DNA of 64,000 bases from JBJHDF01 sp050486405 (lineage in GTDB: Bacteria > Pseudomonadota > Gammaproteobacteria > Pseudomonadales > Cellvibrionaceae), in NCBI GenBank assembly GCA_050486405.1, contig JBJHDF010000013.1, positions 46,863-110,862 of the forward strand, read 5' to 3'. Shown here piece by piece: positions 16,854-25,315 of the stretch (the first letter of the stretch is position 1; the number at the start of each line of letters is the position of its first letter). The notes beneath the pieces were generated by a model. It was not told where the DNA came from and made no database searches. It saw nothing but the letters and a program-made list of their open reading frames with translations. Both the position numbers and the translations under genes were made by a program.

Positions 16854-18299
16854 TCAGGCCGCGCAGATGGCGGAGCCGTGGTCGTGGACTTCCACCAGAC
16901 AGCGGTGCAGGCTTTTCACAGCCGTTTCGTAATCATCCTCGTCGATCACGAACTGCATATCCACCTGGCGTATAGACTGGTGCATGGCGAGGATGCTGAT
17001 ATTGGCCGCCGAAAGCGCCGAAACCGTTTTGGCCAACATACCGGGAACCTTCATGTCGCTGCCGATGGCAGACACCACAGCCACCTTGCGGGTGTCGATC
17101 TCCGCCTCCGGGTAGGCTTCTTCCATGGCCCGACGAATGCGATTGACGGTTTTCAAGTTGGCCGCCACATAGTGGGTAATGGTGTTGGCGTTGATGTCCT
17201 TGCTCACCACATGGGCCTTGAAGCGCGCTATGGCGGCCAGAATCCCCGAATCGTATTTCTCGATACTGCCCATCATGTCCTGATCAAACAGCTCGATGCT
17301 GTACAGGCGCTTGCGCCCGGCGATAATCTCCACACAGGGCTTTTCGCTGACATAGTCGCCCGTGATAAGTGTGCCCTGGTGTTCCGGCTCAAAGGTGTTG
17401 CGTACTCGCAGGGCAATATCCGCCCGGCGCAGACCCTTGGCCGCCTTGGGGTGAATGGCTTCCATACCGAGATTTGCCAGCTGATCCGCCACATCGTAGT
17501 TGGTGCGGCCGATGGGCACCACTTTGTCGGCACCCACCAGTCTCGGGTCGGCGCTGCTCAAATGGTACTCCTTGTGGATCACGGCTTCGGCGGCACCGGT
17601 GACCACTGCGATCCGGCTGAACGTCATTTCACTGTAGCCGCGATCGAAGCTGCCCATCAAGCCTTCCCGACAGTGGGTATAGCCGGTGACGACGGGCAGT
17701 TCCTTGCTCAGATCCACGCCTTCAAACACATTTTTGATGGTAGTATCCAGGGGCTCCGCCTGATCGCTTTGCCAACCGCACAGGTCGAGAAAGCGGGCGT
17801 TGATGCCATCGCGCTGCAGCAGATGCGCCATATTCCAGGCGCTGTGCGCCTCGCCGATACTTGCCAGCATTTCGCGCACTGTAAAGAGATGGGATTCCAG
17901 CTCGAAATGGCCGTGCTGACACAGGCGCTGCAAATCTTCCAGACAACGCTCGGCGTCATCCAACCGCTGACCGATAAAATTGTCCGCCTCTACCCCCAGG
18001 GGAGTATTGCCAAACAACTCACTGTTTTTTGCGAACATTTTCTCTCTGACCACCTGAAACGCCTCACGCCAGGGATCGTCGTTATCACTGCTGGCAAACA
18101 GTCCATAGACTCCGGGCTTGCCATCTTTCTTGCTCTCCAGCAGCAGGTCGGTCATACCACCGTAGGCGGACACTACAAAAACCCGGTGATACAGCTCCAC
18201 CTGATCCTTGGCATCACAACCGCGCAGAATCACGTTGTCCCGAACCGCCTCGTACTGGCTCATGGATGTGCCGCCAATTTTCTCCACTGTGTGGGCCAT
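16854..18299 (-). CDS. ask_ect: Ectoine-specific aspartokinase
   Basis: This enzyme phosphorylates aspartate, the first step toward aspartate semialdehyde and ectoine. The 481 residues start AHTVEKIGGTSMSQYEAV, with the kinase domain to about 310 and two ACT-type regulatory segments after it (for example VVSAIGSDMKVPGMLAKTVSAL and ISILAMHQSIRQVDMQFVI). This form, encoded inside ect operons, is thought to escape normal lysine/threonine feedback and so feed ectoine synthesis under salt stress. It lies 38 bases after ectC, with GGAG 8 bases before the ATG. Confidence 0.95.
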   Translation of the reverse strand: MAHTVEKIGGTSMSQYEAVRDNVILRGCDAKDQVELYHRVFVVSAYGGMTDLLLESKKDGKPGVYGLFASSDNDDPWREAFQVVREKMFAKNSELFGNTPLGVEADNFIGQRLDDAERCLEDLQRLCQHGHFELESHLFTVREMLASIGEAHSAWNMAHLLQRDGINARFLDLCGWQSDQAEPLDTTIKNVFEGVDLSKELPVVTGYTHCREGLMGSFDRGYSEMTFSRIAVVTGAAEAVIHKEYHLSSADPRLVGADKVVPIGRTNYDVADQLANLGMEAIHPKAAKGLRRADIALRVRNTFEPEHQGTLITGDYVSEKPCVEIIAGRKRLYSIELFDQDMMGSIEKYDSGILAAIARFKAHVVSKDINANTITHYVAANLKTVNRIRRAMEEAYPEAEIDTRKVAVVSAIGSDMKVPGMLAKTVSALSAANISILAMHQSIRQVDMQFVIDEDDYETAVKSLHRCLVEVHDHGSAICAA

Positions 18300-18337
18300 G
18301 TTAAAACTCCAGATTCTCCGTTTAAATGGTTAACGAT

Positions 18338-18736
18338 TCAGTCGGTTATCTCTTCCGCGTCCAACGGGTAGGCACCAGCGGCGTCGTGCACTTCCTTACC
18401 GCTGAGCGGCGGATTGAATACACAGGCCATTTGCATTTCCTCGAACGCCCGCAGAATGTGCTTATCGTGCTGATCAAGGATGTAAATAGTGCCCGGTTCT
18501 ATGGGGTAGACCTTGCCGTCAGCGATCGTTTCCACTTCGCCGCGGCCGCTGATGCAGTACACGGATTCCAGATGATTCTGATAGTGCAAATGCAACTCAG
18601 CATCCTTGAAAATCGTGGTGATGTGAAAGGAAAACCCCATCTTGTCATTTTTCAACAACAGGCGATTACTCTGCCACCCTTCAGCTCCCACAGTGCGGCC
18701 ACTGGCGGCCGCGTCCTGCAAATGTCTTACAATCAT
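18338..18736 (-). CDS. ectC: L-ectoine synthase EctC
   Basis: EctC closes N-gamma-acetyl-diaminobutyrate into ectoine. The 132-residue protein has the cupin-type core, with LHYQNHLESVYCISGRGEVE and PGTIYILDQHDKHILRA holding the metal and substrate residues. I chose ATG 18736 because AAGGAA lies 8 bases upstream; a longer frame to 18766 lacks a site and adds residues not seen in the family. It follows ectB with a 37-base gap and precedes ask. Confidence 0.97.
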   Translation of the reverse strand: MIVRHLQDAAASGRTVGAEGWQSNRLLLKNDKMGFSFHITTIFKDAELHLHYQNHLESVYCISGRGEVETIADGKVYPIEPGTIYILDQHDKHILRAFEEMQMACVFNPPLSGKEVHDAAGAYPLDAEEITD

Positions 18737-18773
18737 GTTGAATTCCTTGTGTAATGCAATAGACAACAGCCAA

Positions 18774-20048
18774 TCAGGATGCCTTGCTCAAAGCGCCGCC
18801 GGAAAATATCTCGGCGATGCTCGCTTCAAGGATATCGAACCCTGCCTCAAGCTCCTGCTCGCTGATGGTCAGCGGACAGAAACACTTGACCACTTGACTG
18901 TAATTGCCGGACGTTTCGATGACCAGCCCGCGTTTGAACGCCTCGCGACAAATGGCAGCCGCCACGTCGCCGTTGCGACACTCCAGCCCCTGCATCATGC
19001 CGCGTCCCTTGAGGCGCAGTTCGGTTTGGCCGTATTTTTCCGCCATACGCTTGAAGCGACGAGTCACCAACTCCGCTTTGCGCTGTACAGACTGGGAAAA
19101 GCTGTCATCTTTCCAAAAGTACTCCAGCGCCGCCGAGGCAGTGACGAAGGCGTGATTGTTACCGCGAAAGGTGCCATTGTGCTCCCCCGGCTGCCACTGA
19201 TCCAGTTCCGGCTTGAGCAGTACCAGCGCCAGAGGCAGGCCGTAACCACTCAGGGATTTGGACAGGGTAATGATATCCGGGCTGATGCCCGCCGGTTCAA
19301 AACTGAAGAAGGTGCCGGTACGCCCACAGCCCGCCTGAATGTCATCCAGAATCAGCAAGATGCCATGTTTGCGGCAGATTTTCTCCAAGCCCTGCAGCCA
19401 TTGTTTCTCCGCCACGTTGAGACCGCCCTCCCCCTGTACTGCCTCGACAATGAACGCGGCGGGCAGGTCAATACCACTGGAGGGGTCGGTGAGCAACTTG
19501 TCGATCATTTTTAAGGTGTCGGTATCGCGGCCGTGGTAACCGCAAAAAGGCATGCGGTCCACGTCGCTGAGCGACACCCCGGCACCGCCGCGGTGATGTT
19601 GGTTACCGGTCACAGCTACCGCCGCCAGAGAGACACCGTGAAAGCCATTGGTGAAGGCTACCACATTGCTGCGGCCAGTGACTTTGCGGGCAATTTTCAG
19701 TGCTGCTTCCACAGAGTTGGCGCCTGTGGGGCCGGTGAACTGCAAGCGGTAATCCATGGATCTCGGTGCCAAAATCACATCGCGAAATGTCTGCAGAAAT
19801 TTCGCCTTGGCATCGGTGTGCATATCCAGGCCGTGGGTAATGCCATCTTCCTGAATGTATGCCAACAGCGCCTTTTTCAGCAGCGGGTGGTTGTGGCCGT
19901 AATTGAGGGAGCCAGCACCGGCCAAAAAGTCCAGATACGCATTGCCGTCGTTATCGTAAAGGTAGCTGCCCTGAGCGCGATTGAAGACCACCGGGAAGGA
20001 CCGGGCGTAGCTTTGTACTTCGGACTCCAGTTCGTTGAATATGTTCAT
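18774..20048 (-). CDS. ectB: Diaminobutyrate-2-oxoglutarate transaminase EctB
   Basis: EctB is a PLP-dependent class III aminotransferase that converts aspartate semialdehyde to L-2,4-diaminobutyrate using glutamate. The 424 residues show QFTGPTGANSVEAALKIARK, the cofactor region LILDDIQAGCGRTG and the PLP lysine in ITLSKSLSGYGLP. GAGGAG precedes the ATG. The gap to ectA is 83 bases and carries a short tandem repeat. Confidence 0.97.
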   Translation of the reverse strand: MNIFNELESEVQSYARSFPVVFNRAQGSYLYDNDGNAYLDFLAGAGSLNYGHNHPLLKKALLAYIQEDGITHGLDMHTDAKAKFLQTFRDVILAPRSMDYRLQFTGPTGANSVEAALKIARKVTGRSNVVAFTNGFHGVSLAAVAVTGNQHHRGGAGVSLSDVDRMPFCGYHGRDTDTLKMIDKLLTDPSSGIDLPAAFIVEAVQGEGGLNVAEKQWLQGLEKICRKHGILLILDDIQAGCGRTGTFFSFEPAGISPDIITLSKSLSGYGLPLALVLLKPELDQWQPGEHNGTFRGNNHAFVTASAALEYFWKDDSFSQSVQRKAELVTRRFKRMAEKYGQTELRLKGRGMMQGLECRNGDVAAAICREAFKRGLVIETSGNYSQVVKCFCPLTISEQELEAGFDILEASIAEIFSGGALSKAS

Positions 20049-20080
20049 GCTTTACTCCTCGTTGTGAATTCCGCTTAGTA

Positions 20081-20110
20081 CCACGAGCCGCCACGAGCCA
20101 CCACGAAAGG
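20081..20110. repeat. Three 10-bp tandem units in the ectA-ectB spacer
   Basis: CCACGAGCCG, CCACGAGCCA and CCACGAAAGG are consecutive and differ at only a few positions. They lie downstream of ectA and 30 bases before the ectB start, so they will be in the mRNA leader of ectB. No role can be assigned; they may be replication slippage or an mRNA feature. Confidence 0.6.
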
Positions 20111-20131
20111 TAGCGCGATGACCCAGGCGAT

Positions 20132-20683
20132 CTATTGGCTTTCCGGGTTGGTAAAGGGGCCTATACGCAGCAGATGCTCATCCGCGTGCTGACCACCGAA
20201 GTGCTCATTTTTGCTGAAGTGAACCCGGTCATTCAGATCCGCATCCAGTTCCCGGGCCAGGCTGCGGAACAGCCCCCAGGACGCTTCGTTGTCAGGGGTG
20301 ATGGTGGTCTCCAGGTAACTAACCCGGCGACAGGCCGGGCGTTGCAACAACCAGCGCAACATACGCTTGGCCAACCCCTGCCCCCTGGCCTCCTGCGCAA
20401 TCACGATTTGCCAGACGAAGAGTGTGTCGGGCCGGGCAGGAATCAGGTAGCCGGAGACAAACCCCACCAGATGATCGCCAGCGAGGGCAGCGACGGCGGT
20501 GTCGGCAAGGTGAGTACACTGCAACAGGTTGCAGTAAACGGAATTGGGATCCAGGGGAGGACTGGCCGCAACCAACCGGTTTAGGGCGTAGCCATCGCCT
20601 GCTTCGGGGGTCCTAAGCAGGAGCTGGGTCCCGCCGCCGGGTCCATTTTGGGGCCCGGCATCTCCATCGTGATCTATATACAT
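20132..20683 (-). CDS. ectA: L-2,4-diaminobutyrate N-acetyltransferase EctA
   Basis: EctA acetylates diaminobutyrate with acetyl-CoA, the second ectoine step. The 183-residue GNAT-fold protein has the acetyl-CoA-binding stretch QEARGQGLAKRML (about 96-108) and conserved SVYCNLLQCTHLADT and TPDNEASWGLF. It is the first gene of the ect operon. The ATG at 20683 has AGGA only about 1 base upstream, which is too close for a normal ribosome site. No better in-frame start exists, so initiation here may be weak or regulated. Confidence 0.95.
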   Translation of the reverse strand: MYIDHDGDAGPQNGPGGGTQLLLRTPEAGDGYALNRLVAASPPLDPNSVYCNLLQCTHLADTAVAALAGDHLVGFVSGYLIPARPDTLFVWQIVIAQEARGQGLAKRMLRWLLQRPACRRVSYLETTITPDNEASWGLFRSLARELDADLNDRVHFSKNEHFGGQHADEHLLRIGPFTNPESQ

Positions 20684-20716
20684 GTCCTAGCAGTTTGATT
20701 GCCATTGAATTCGCAT

Positions 20717-20746
20717 ATTCTATCATATTGCGCTGATATGTGGCAA
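20717..20746 (-). promoter_or_regulatory. Putative ectA promoter
   Basis: Reading the minus strand, TTGCCA (20741-20746) and TAGAAT (20717-20722) are separated by 18 bases. This fits a sigma-70 promoter whose start would lie near 20710, giving a leader of about 27 bases before ectA. The perfect palindrome at 20755-20772 lies just upstream of the -35. The call rests on sequence similarity alone. Confidence 0.5.
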
Positions 20747-20754
20747 ATACGCCG

Positions 20755-20772
20755 ACATTTTGCACAAAATGT
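20755..20772. promoter_or_regulatory. Perfect 8-2-8 palindrome, probable EctR operator
   Basis: ACATTTTG-CA-CAAAATGT is a perfect inverted repeat with 8-base half-sites and a 2-base spacer. It lies between divergent ectA and ectR. The MarR-type EctR of Methylomicrobium binds, as reported, a pseudo-palindrome with the same 8-2-8 architecture although a different base sequence. MarR proteins bind such dyads as dimers, so this is the likely EctR site; binding is inferred. Confidence 0.6.
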
Positions 20773-20872
20773 ATATATAGCGCACAATCCAGCCGCCAAA
20801 TCCCACAATTATTTTGTTTTGTGTACAATGTACTTGACTCGGCCCGAAGAGGCCCTCTGCGCCAGAACTGGC

Positions 20873-20878
20873 TATAAT
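20873..20878 (+). promoter_or_regulatory. Likely -10 element of ectR
   Basis: A perfect TATAAT lies 27 bases before the ectR ATG, on the plus strand. The best TTGACT (20834-20839) is 33 bases away, too far for the usual -35 spacing, so the -35 is unassigned. A start near 20885 would give a leader of about 20 bases. Confidence 0.4.
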
Positions 20879-20905
20879 CCCGACTCACGACGGTTGAGCG
20901 ACACC

Positions 20906-21394
20906 ATGGATAAAATTGAAGAAGTTCTTACCGCGTTGCGGCGCGTCATTCGCGCCACCGACCTGCACTCCAAGCAACTGGTAAAAACCGCCAGCGTCAC
21001 TGGACCGCAGTTGCTGTTGCTGCAACTGGTTCAGAATAAGGGTGACATGACCATCAGTGAGCTGGCGCGGGAAATGAGCCTGAGTCAGGCCACGGTGACG
21101 GCCATTATCGACCGATTGGAGAAACGGGAGCTTGTAGCGCGCTATCGCTCCAAGGTGGACAAGCGCAAAGTCTACCCCCAACTGACCGAGCACGGCCGCG
21201 CCATACTGGCCAGCGCGCCCCCCGCCCTGCAGGACAACTTCTCGCGCAAATTCCGCGCGCTGGAGGACTGGGAGCAGAGCATGATCATCGCGTCGCTGCA
21301 GCGCATCGCCGAAATGATGGACGCCAAAAATATCGATGCCTCACCCTTCCTGGATATCGGCGCCCTGGATCGCGGCGCCAAAGGCGACGGATAA
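20906..21394 (+). CDS. ectR: MarR-family transcriptional regulator of ectoine genes EctR
   Basis: The 162-residue product is a MarR-type winged-helix protein: TISELAREMSLSQATVTAIIDRLEKRELV is the recognition-helix region (about 48-76), followed by the wing YRSKVDKRKVYPQLT. It is divergent from ectABC-ask, the standard place for EctR, a repressor of ectoine synthesis. I start it at ATG 20906; the frame is open further upstream but crosses the intergenic promoter region. Operator and promoter candidates are described separately. Confidence 0.88.
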   Translation: MDKIEEVLTALRRVIRATDLHSKQLVKTASVTGPQLLLLQLVQNKGDMTISELAREMSLSQATVTAIIDRLEKRELVARYRSKVDKRKVYPQLTEHGRAILASAPPALQDNFSRKFRALEDWEQSMIIASLQRIAEMMDAKNIDASPFLDIGALDRGAKGDG

Positions 21395-21419
21395 GCTTCC
21401 ATTCCCTTTTCCCTTTTTT

Positions 21420-24400
21420 TCACCCATCAAACTCCACCAAACGTGAAGTCTCTTCGGAAGGCTCCAACTGCAGTTGGCTACGCAGGTGTTCACTGCACCG
21501 TTGGTACACTGCCAAAGCCTCGGCCCGCTGATTGAGCTGCACATAAACTGTTATCAATTCCCGGTACAACTGCTCCGCCAGCGGCTCTATATCCAGCGCC
21601 TTCTGGTAAAGATCGATGGCTTCCGAAAAGTGGTTTTCAGCTACAGCGTTGCCCGCCACTGAGATCAGACTGCGCAGAAAACGGCTGCGCAATCGCTCCC
21701 TGGGTACCAGTGCGTAACCGCGTCCCTCCCCGTCGAGAAAGCCACCGCGATAGAGCGCCATGGCCGCAGCAAGAGCCGCCAGTTGCGCTGGCAACTCGAG
21801 GCCTTCAGTACCGGACAGAACATCCAACTTCGCCTCCAGCGCCCAGGTATCCAGCCAACAACTCTGGGGGTTCAGGGAAAGCGCTGCGCTCTGCCAGAGT
21901 ATCGCCTCGACACCCAGCAGCTTTCTCGCCCGGTAAACTGTCGCCTTCAGATTCTGCTGGGCCATATGGCCTTCTGCGTCCGGCCAAAGTGTATCCAACA
22001 GGTGACATTCGGATACGTCTCTGCCGCCGCTGGCCACAAGAACCTTGAGCAGGTCCAGCACCTTGACTTGAGACTTGCCCCGAAATGCCAGAGGCTGACC
22101 GTCGATGACAATGGCAAACTGGCCCATGGTGAAAATACGCACGGGCCAGGGCCAGTCCACCACAGTCTGAAAGGGTTGCTGCGGCAACAGCTTGCGCCGC
22201 CGGATCAGGCGCTGCACACTCTCTGTTTCGATACCCTCGCGCAACGCCAGGGCACAGAGACGGGCCAGGTGTTCGCTGCGACACCAGTCAACATTGTACA
22301 GGCAACCCGACGCCGCAGCGGAAAACGCACGGCGCAAACTCCCCGGCAGCTTTCGCTTGTGTCCCTGCTGGTCGGCAATCAGGGCCTGCAGCACACCCAA
22401 CTTGAATTCCAGGACTTCGCTGTCCAAGGCAGCGGCAATAGCGCTGGCGGAGCGCAGATGCCGGGTGGCGCGGGCGATATCGTTCATTTCCAGGTAGAGA
22501 GTTGCCAAGGCCGTCTCCACCAGCGATATGGGCATGATCGTGCCACTCGCGCGCGCGTGCTCAAGCGCGCTCAGCAACAAGGTCCGGGCGGCGCTTCGAT
22601 CACCCTCCACGTAGTGCAAATAGGCCATGAGATAGTCGCAGTGCCCATTGTGCAAAGCACTGCCGGGTGGCACCAAAGCGGCAAGTCTTTTTAGATGGTT
22701 TTTGGCCTCCGTGACCTTTTCCTGTGTTAGCAACGCGTAGACGGCGTGGCTGAGCAGGAAGAACTCGTGGCCGGGATTCAACCCGCGCTCCTCAATGATA
22801 GCGAGCCCCTGTTGCACCACAGCCAAACAGGATTCGAAATCGGCGTTGAGCCAGTGAAAATTGGCTTCAAACGCCCACCAATACACCGCTGTGATGGGCG
22901 AGGCTTCCCGCACCAGAGGGGACAGCCGCTCCACCAGGGATACCGCACTGTATAACTTTCCCGACCAGAGACTGTGCATCAACAGCTTCTGACCCAGCTC
23001 CAGCCGCTCGTTGACGCCCTGACACTGCTCCAGCAGAAGCAGGGCTCTGCCCCGCCAGAGCTCGGTGTCAGGGTGAGTCATGCGGCGATAGAGCAAGCTG
23101 CAGTAGATGCCGTTGGTAACTTGCAAGCGGATCGAAAGGTCAAGCCTGTCGTAGTGGTTACCCAACACCTGATTCAACTCATCTATCCAGCGGTCCAGCC
23201 CGCTGAAACTCCCCCAGTGAAAGTGGTAGGACTGCACAATACCAGCCCATGCCATCAGCGCCGCTTCGCGATGACCGTCCGCGCTGAAGCGCTGGTAGGC
23301 CTGCTCGTAAAGTTGCCGTGCGCTCAGCGCATCCTGGGGCAATGTGGCCATGGCCTGCCAGTAACTGAGCCAGGGGCGGGATCTGATCGTGGCTGGGGTC
23401 AGTGTCGACATGCGATCGCGCAGGGTCTGGTAACGTCCCTGCACAAACCATTGCGGCGATTGCCGGATGATCAGTTCCGCCAATTGCACCTGAGCACCGG
23501 ACTCGGTCAGGGCGGCGATGGCCTCTTCCACCATGCCCAATTCGCCGTGACGAAGGCCAACGGTCAAACAACGCTCTCGGTAACCAGCTTCCCCCCAGTA
23601 CTCCTTCGCTTCAGCTACGAGAAAAGCGCGAAACAGTGGGTGAAACTCACAGATATCCTGATCGTTTCCGAAGCGGTGAACAAAGGGATTGGCAAACAGC
23701 TCCTCCGCTATGGGGTTGCCGCAGGTTTCATCGCGCTGCCCCGGAATCTCCAACACATGAAAGCGGGGCACCAGCGCCATGGACATGGCTGCTGCGCGGG
23801 TTACCTCACTCATGCGGGAAAATACTTCCGCCGAAAAATAACGATGCAACAGGTCCTTATCGGAATTCAGGGTAGCAGAGGGCTCTTCGTCGTCCTGACG
23901 CAACAGCAACAGTAAGCCCGTGACCCAACCCCGAGTACGCTGATGCAGTTGCCTGGCACGCGACTCGGTCAGGGTGTGGCCACAGACGCGCTCGGCAAAG
24001 GGAATCACTTCGTCCGCCGCAAGATTAAGGCTGCCCTGCCCCATCAGACGCAGCTCGCCGTAGGCCTGCAGCCGCGAAAATTCCGCCGGAGGCTCCTGCC
24101 GGCTCATGACGAGCAGCTTGTGCCTTGGCGCCAACTCGTCCACGGCCAGGCACAGCAATCGATGGATGGGCGCGGATTGCGGCAGTTCCTGATAGTTGTC
24201 CAACACGAGCAGAGCGGCGTCCGGCAACGCTTCGGCCAACTGCCGAAAATACCGTCGGGTAAAGAGCTCCAGTCCCAGCGGCGAATCCGCAGCGTAGAGT
24301 GGCATGTGTGGCATATCCGGTTGCAGCCGCTGCAGCGCCAGCCCCAGATAGTGAAAAAAGGAGGAGGGATCTGTATCGCCCCTATCCAATTGATACCAGA

Positions 24401-24590
24401 TAAACGGTTGTTCCCAGGACTCCAGGTAGCTGGCAGCCAACGCCGTTTTTCCGCTTCCGGCCTGACCGGTGATCCACAATACCTTGGCCTGATCCGTGGT
24501 GGCATCCGTAAAAAACTCTCTCAGTCGAGAGAGCTGCCGTCTTCTGTACCAGACCCGGCCATACCGGGGCATCGAAAGTTTTGCCAGCAT
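21420..24590 (-). CDS. STAND-type ATPase regulator with C-terminal SARP-like DNA-binding and BTAD domains
   Basis: This 1056-residue protein starts with a MalT-like NTPase module: Walker A ITGQAGSGKTALA (about 40-52) and Walker B ALLVLDNYQEL. A long helical-repeat (TPR-like) middle follows, from about 340 to 790. The C-terminal part (about 820-1056) carries an OmpR-type winged helix (FTMGQFAIVIDGQPLAF, then LDLLKVLVASGG and LKATVYRARKLLG). It ends with a bacterial transcriptional activator domain of TPR-type helices. Such proteins act as ATP-dependent, ligand-gated transcription activators. The gene follows the response regulator gene by 79 bases on the same strand. Its inducer is unknown. 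Confidence 0.82.
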   Translation of the reverse strand: MLAKLSMPRYGRVWYRRRQLSRLREFFTDATTDQAKVLWITGQAGSGKTALAASYLESWEQPFIWYQLDRGDTDPSSFFHYLGLALQRLQPDMPHMPLYAADSPLGLELFTRRYFRQLAEALPDAALLVLDNYQELPQSAPIHRLLCLAVDELAPRHKLLVMSRQEPPAEFSRLQAYGELRLMGQGSLNLAADEVIPFAERVCGHTLTESRARQLHQRTRGWVTGLLLLLRQDDEEPSATLNSDKDLLHRYFSAEVFSRMSEVTRAAAMSMALVPRFHVLEIPGQRDETCGNPIAEELFANPFVHRFGNDQDICEFHPLFRAFLVAEAKEYWGEAGYRERCLTVGLRHGELGMVEEAIAALTESGAQVQLAELIIRQSPQWFVQGRYQTLRDRMSTLTPATIRSRPWLSYWQAMATLPQDALSARQLYEQAYQRFSADGHREAALMAWAGIVQSYHFHWGSFSGLDRWIDELNQVLGNHYDRLDLSIRLQVTNGIYCSLLYRRMTHPDTELWRGRALLLLEQCQGVNERLELGQKLLMHSLWSGKLYSAVSLVERLSPLVREASPITAVYWWAFEANFHWLNADFESCLAVVQQGLAIIEERGLNPGHEFFLLSHAVYALLTQEKVTEAKNHLKRLAALVPPGSALHNGHCDYLMAYLHYVEGDRSAARTLLLSALEHARASGTIMPISLVETALATLYLEMNDIARATRHLRSASAIAAALDSEVLEFKLGVLQALIADQQGHKRKLPGSLRRAFSAAASGCLYNVDWCRSEHLARLCALALREGIETESVQRLIRRRKLLPQQPFQTVVDWPWPVRIFTMGQFAIVIDGQPLAFRGKSQVKVLDLLKVLVASGGRDVSECHLLDTLWPDAEGHMAQQNLKATVYRARKLLGVEAILWQSAALSLNPQSCWLDTWALEAKLDVLSGTEGLELPAQLAALAAAMALYRGGFLDGEGRGYALVPRERLRSRFLRSLISVAGNAVAENHFSEAIDLYQKALDIEPLAEQLYRELITVYVQLNQRAEALAVYQRCSEHLRSQLQLEPSEETSRLVEFDG

Positions 24591-24669
24591 GGAAGCTCAC
24601 CGACTCACGTCAAATCTCGATTGTGACCTTGTTAAATATCGGTGGGTATCCCGTATTCGCGGGATGCGC

Positions 24670-25311
24670 TTATTTTGCCGGCCCAACCAATCCTCGCTGG
24701 GCTGCTTCGAGAGCGGCTTCCGCGCGATTCCGGACATGAAGTTTACGGTAGATATGCTTGACATGATCGCCCGCCGTGTGGTGGCTGACGCCCAGCTCCC
24801 CGGCCACGGCCTTCAGCGTCATGCCCTTGGCAATCAGGGCAAGCACCTGAATTTCTCTGGGCGTCAGACTGCCATCTTCCGCCGGCCGAAAGGACTGCAA
24901 TACCCGACGCGCGATACGGGGTGACAGCGGCGGCTGCCCCTGGGCCATGCCTCGCAGATGGCGAATCAGTTGCTCTTGGGTCTGCTCCTTCAGCAAATAG
25001 CCCTGAGCACCGGCCCTGAGCGCCTCAAACAGGTAATCGTCGTCACTGTAAGCAGTGGTTATAACGCAGTCGGTCCCGCTACCCCTGGCGACGATTTCCC
25101 GCACCAGATCGATACCGCTGCCATCCGGCAGGTGAATATCGATCAATGCCAGTTGAAAGCTATCCGATGTCAGAAGCTCCCTGGCACCACACAGGCTTTC
25201 CACCGCTGCGATACGGCTGCGGGGATACACGGCAAGCGCAATGTCGCACAACCAGCAGCGGGTCTCCGCCACATCTTCCACTACCAGTATCGACGGTTCA
25301 CTGGCAACCAT
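24670..25311 (-). CDS. LuxR/NarL-type response regulator
   Basis: The 213-residue protein has a receiver domain with acidic pocket residues in VVEDVAE and phospho-acceptor D58 (LALIDIHLPDGSG), then a LuxR-type helix-turn-helix: LTPREIQVLALIAKGMTLKAV near 145. The ATG at 25311 lies 4 bases after the histidine kinase stop, with GGGAG about 10 bases before it. The two form a cognate pair by position. Targets are unknown; neighbouring candidates are the CotH/lipoprotein genes and the SARP gene. Confidence 0.88.
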   Translation of the reverse strand: MVASEPSILVVEDVAETRCWLCDIALAVYPRSRIAAVESLCGARELLTSDSFQLALIDIHLPDGSGIDLVREIVARGSGTDCVITTAYSDDDYLFEALRAGAQGYLLKEQTQEQLIRHLRGMAQGQPPLSPRIARRVLQSFRPAEDGSLTPREIQVLALIAKGMTLKAVAGELGVSHHTAGDHVKHIYRKLHVRNRAEAALEAAQRGLVGPAK

Positions 25312-25315
25312 GGCA

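Noticed and set aside
21395..21419. Terminator between ectR and the SARP gene
   Set aside because: The T-rich stretch has no stem in front of it on either strand.
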